The notes below the pieces were generated by a model that did no database searches, was not told the origin of the DNA, and saw only the letters and a program-made list of their open reading frames with translations. This document shows, piece after piece, positions 62,032-64,000 of a stretch of 64,000 nucleotides of DNA; positions within the stretch are counted from its first letter, which is position 1, and each line of letters starts with the position of its first letter. The position numbers and the translations under genes were made by a program. The DNA comes from JAJFJD01 sp965228425 (GTDB lineage Bacteria > Pseudomonadota > Alphaproteobacteria > UBA8366). The stretch spans positions 4,650,001-4,714,000 of the forward strand of contig OZ245815.1 in the NCBI GenBank assembly GCA_965228425.1. Reading direction: 5' to 3'.

Positions 62032-63525
62032 ATGCCGTCAGCCAGCCATGTCATCGCCCTCGACCAGGGAACGAGCAGCACGCGAGCGGTCTTGTTCGAT
62101 GCGAACCGCATGCCGGTCGCGCAGTCGCAGTCCGAGCTTCGGCAAATCTACCCGCGGCCCGGCTGGGTCGAGCACGACCCGGAGGAAATCTGGCAAGCGT
62201 CGGTCACGGTGCTGCGCGATGCGCTCAACCAAGGCGGTGTCGACCCGGCGGATATCGCCGGGATCGGGATCACCAATCAGCGCGAAACCGTCGTCCTTTG
62301 GGACCGGGACACCGGCACCCCCATCCACAACGCCATCGTTTGGCAGGACCGCCGCACCGCCGATACCTGTGCGGCGTTCAAGCAGGCGGGACACGAGCCC
62401 GGCATTCGCGGCAAGACTGGCCTGTTGCTGGATCCCTATTTCAGCGCCAGCAAGATTGCCTGGCTGCTCGACACGGTCGACGGCGCGCGGGCGGCAGCGG
62501 ACCAAGGAAAACTCGCGGCCGGTACGATGGACAGCTTCGTGCTTTGGCGATTGACCGGCGGCGCGGTGCACGCGACGGACGCCACCAACGCGTCCCGAAC
62601 CATGTTGTTCGACATCCACCGTCAGTGCTGGGACGACGATCTTTGCGCCCTTTTCAACATTCCCCGGTCTATTCTGCCGGACGTGCGCGATTGTGCCGCC
62701 GATTTCGGCACGACCAAGGGCGACCTGCTCGGCGCTCCCGTTGCCATCCGCGGCATTGCCGGGGACCAACAGGCCGCCACCATCGGCCAAGCCTGCTTCG
62801 CGCCGGGATCGATCAAGAGCACCTACGGCACCGGCTGTTTCGTCCTGACCAATACGGGCAGAACCGCGCTCGAGTCCGAGAATAAGCTACTGACGACGAT
62901 CGCCTACAGGCTGGCCGGGCAGACGACTTACGCCATCGAAGGCAGTATTTTCATCGCCGGCGCGGCCGTTCAATGGCTGCGCGATGAATTGAAGGTGATC
63001 GGATCGGCGCAAGAATCGGCCGAGCTGTTCGCCCAAGCCGCGCCGGAGAGCGGTGTCTATATGGTGCCCGCCTTCGCGGGTCTCGGCGCGCCATATTGGG
63101 ACAGCGGCGCGCGCGGTGCGATCCTCGGCCTGACACGGGGCAGCGGGCCGGCGGAGATCGTCCGCGCGACGGTCGAATCCGTCGCCTATCAGACGCGCGA
63201 CCTGTTCGAGGCCATGGCCGCCGACGGCGCCGCAACGCCCGAAACCGTGCGGGTGGACGGCGGAATGGCGTCGAATGACGTGTTCCTGCAATTCCTGGCG
63301 GATGTTCTCGATATTCCGGTGGAACGCCCGCCGATCACCGAGACAACCGTCTTGGGCGCCGCCTATCTTGCGGGGATGCAGTCCGGACTCTATCCATCGC
63401 CGGATGAAATGGCCGACGCTTGGCATTGCGACGCCCGGTTCGATCCCGCAATGGAGGCAACAGAGCGCGCCCGGCGCTATGCCGGTTGGCAGGACGCCGT
63501 GCGGCGCATTCGTACGCCCGGTTAA
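62032..63525 (+). CDS. glpK: Glycerol kinase
   Basis: About 497 residues from ATG 62032; a GGGAGG site lies nine bases before it. FGGY-family motifs are present: D-Q-G-T-S-S-T-R near residue 10, W-Q-D-R-R near 105, and the ATP region V-D-G-G-M-A-S-N-D near 409. Length and motifs match GlpK closely. It phosphorylates glycerol to glycerol-3-phosphate. No glpF or glpD is seen on this side. Confidence 0.94.
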   Translation: MPSASHVIALDQGTSSTRAVLFDANRMPVAQSQSELRQIYPRPGWVEHDPEEIWQASVTVLRDALNQGGVDPADIAGIGITNQRETVVLWDRDTGTPIHNAIVWQDRRTADTCAAFKQAGHEPGIRGKTGLLLDPYFSASKIAWLLDTVDGARAAADQGKLAAGTMDSFVLWRLTGGAVHATDATNASRTMLFDIHRQCWDDDLCALFNIPRSILPDVRDCAADFGTTKGDLLGAPVAIRGIAGDQQAATIGQACFAPGSIKSTYGTGCFVLTNTGRTALESENKLLTTIAYRLAGQTTYAIEGSIFIAGAAVQWLRDELKVIGSAQESAELFAQAAPESGVYMVPAFAGLGAPYWDSGARGAILGLTRGSGPAEIVRATVESVAYQTRDLFEAMAADGAATPETVRVDGGMASNDVFLQFLADVLDIPVERPPITETTVLGAAYLAGMQSGLYPSPDEMADAWHCDARFDPAMEATERARRYAGWQDAVRRIRTPG

Positions 63526-63532
63526 ACGACGG

Positions 63533-64000
63533 CTACGCCGGTGCTTCCTTGTGGACCTTGCTCTTGCGCAGGCGCGACGTGCGAAGTTCGCCGGCCTCTT
63601 CGAGAATTGGATAGGCGGCGGAGGTGAGATGGCTGTTGATACGTTTCAGGTCGCGCAGAATATCCAAATGCAATGACGACGTTTCGATGCTCTCGCGCAT
63701 GCCGCTCTTCAGCCGTTCGTGGTGACTCTCGGCCGCGTCGCGCTCGAGTTGCCGGAAGGTGTCTTTCTCCATCAACAGTTTGCGCGCCAACGCATGGTCG
63801 CCCGACACGAAGACGCTGGTCGCGAGTTTTAGGTTTTCCTGGACCCGGTGATGCAGATCGGCGATCTCGCTCAATCCTTCCTCGGAGAAAGCCAGCCGGT
63901 ACTTGATTTTCTTGGCAGCAAGCTCCATCAGGTTTTTGTCGATGATGTCGCCGATATGCTCCAAGTTCGTCGAGAAGCTCATGATCTCGTTGCACCGTCG
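63533..64000 (-). CDS. PhoU-domain protein, C-terminal part (Na/Pi cotransporter family; 5' end outside window)
   Basis: The frame is open to the right edge of the window, so only ~155 C-terminal residues are seen. They form long helices of the PhoU type: S-T-N-L-E-H-I-G-D-I-I-D near residue 12 and H-L-D-I-L-R-D-L-K-R-I-N-S-H-L near 105. Such a tail follows the membrane domain in NptA-type sodium/phosphate cotransporters. The membrane domain, if present, lies outside the window. Confidence 0.7.
   Translation of the reverse strand, partial: RRCNEIMSFSTNLEHIGDIIDKNLMELAAKKIKYRLAFSEEGLSEIADLHHRVQENLKLATSVFVSGDHALARKLLMEKDTFRQLERDAAESHHERLKSGMRESIETSSLHLDILRDLKRINSHLTSAAYPILEEAGELRTSRLRKSKVHKEAPA

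Overview
The window is a high-GC chromosomal segment from an alphaproteobacterium, probably a Rhodospirillales-type organism. I infer this from the aapJQMP amino-acid transporter, a CpdR-like response regulator, DgcN/DgcA and an MtnA/class II aldolase pair, together with codon use dominated by G/C third positions. It carries many solute transporters and catabolic enzymes. No rRNA genes or CRISPR arrays are visible. One complete tRNA gene, tRNA-Val(GAC), is present at 45602-45676 on the minus strand.

Left chromosomal part (1-31136). It opens with the 3' end of an acyl-CoA carboxylase carboxyltransferase gene, then a cupin gene overlapping an orphan family 5 solute-binding protein, and a DUF502 membrane protein. 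A catabolic block at 3.5-13.6 kb holds a LysR regulator, two tandem TauD-type dioxygenases, an MmgE/PrpD protein, an HpcH/HpaI aldolase, a D-2-hydroxyacid dehydrogenase, an RraA-like protein and a TRAP transporter related to alpha-keto-acid importers. Next come a two-domain kinase (aminoglycoside-phosphotransferase-like plus P-loop), the aapJQMP operon, small genes, an MFS transporter, a complete dipeptide/oligopeptide ABC operon (binding protein, two permeases, two ATPases), a winged-helix regulator with a partner gene, and a secreted serine hydrolase.

Integrative island (31137-45650). A 52-bp perfect direct repeat, equal to the 3' part of tRNA-Val(GAC) plus two bases, bounds about 14.5 kb of visibly lower-GC DNA. 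A tyrosine integrase sits just inside the left repeat. G-rich motifs of the form GTGGGGAT-N3-GTGGGG occur near both ends and look like integrase arm sites. The left half carries an unknown gene overlapping the integrase, an AlpA/excisionase-like helix-turn-helix gene, and a 444-residue protein in which I can read the three palm motifs of family A polymerases. The right half is a restriction block: a Mrr-type endonuclease divergent from hsdR-hsdM-hsdS, followed directly by a Schlafen/AlbA_2 protein, then a small unknown gene. I regard the polymerase-like protein as the most novel item in the window.

Right chromosomal part (45651-64000). It holds a CpdR-like response regulator, a GNAT acetyltransferase, a lytic-transglycosylase-like protein, dgcA-dgcN for D-glutamate catabolism, a class III aminotransferase, a flippase-like membrane protein, a YjfB-like small protein, a periplasmic cyclophilin and an alpha/beta hydrolase. 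It continues with an Ald2-like aldolase overlapping mtnA (a probable dihydroxyacetone-phosphate shunt), gamma-glutamyltransferase, iron-dependent alcohol dehydrogenase, a PuuA-like glutamine synthetase homologue, an aldehyde dehydrogenase, glycerol kinase, and the end of a PhoU-domain protein that runs off the window.
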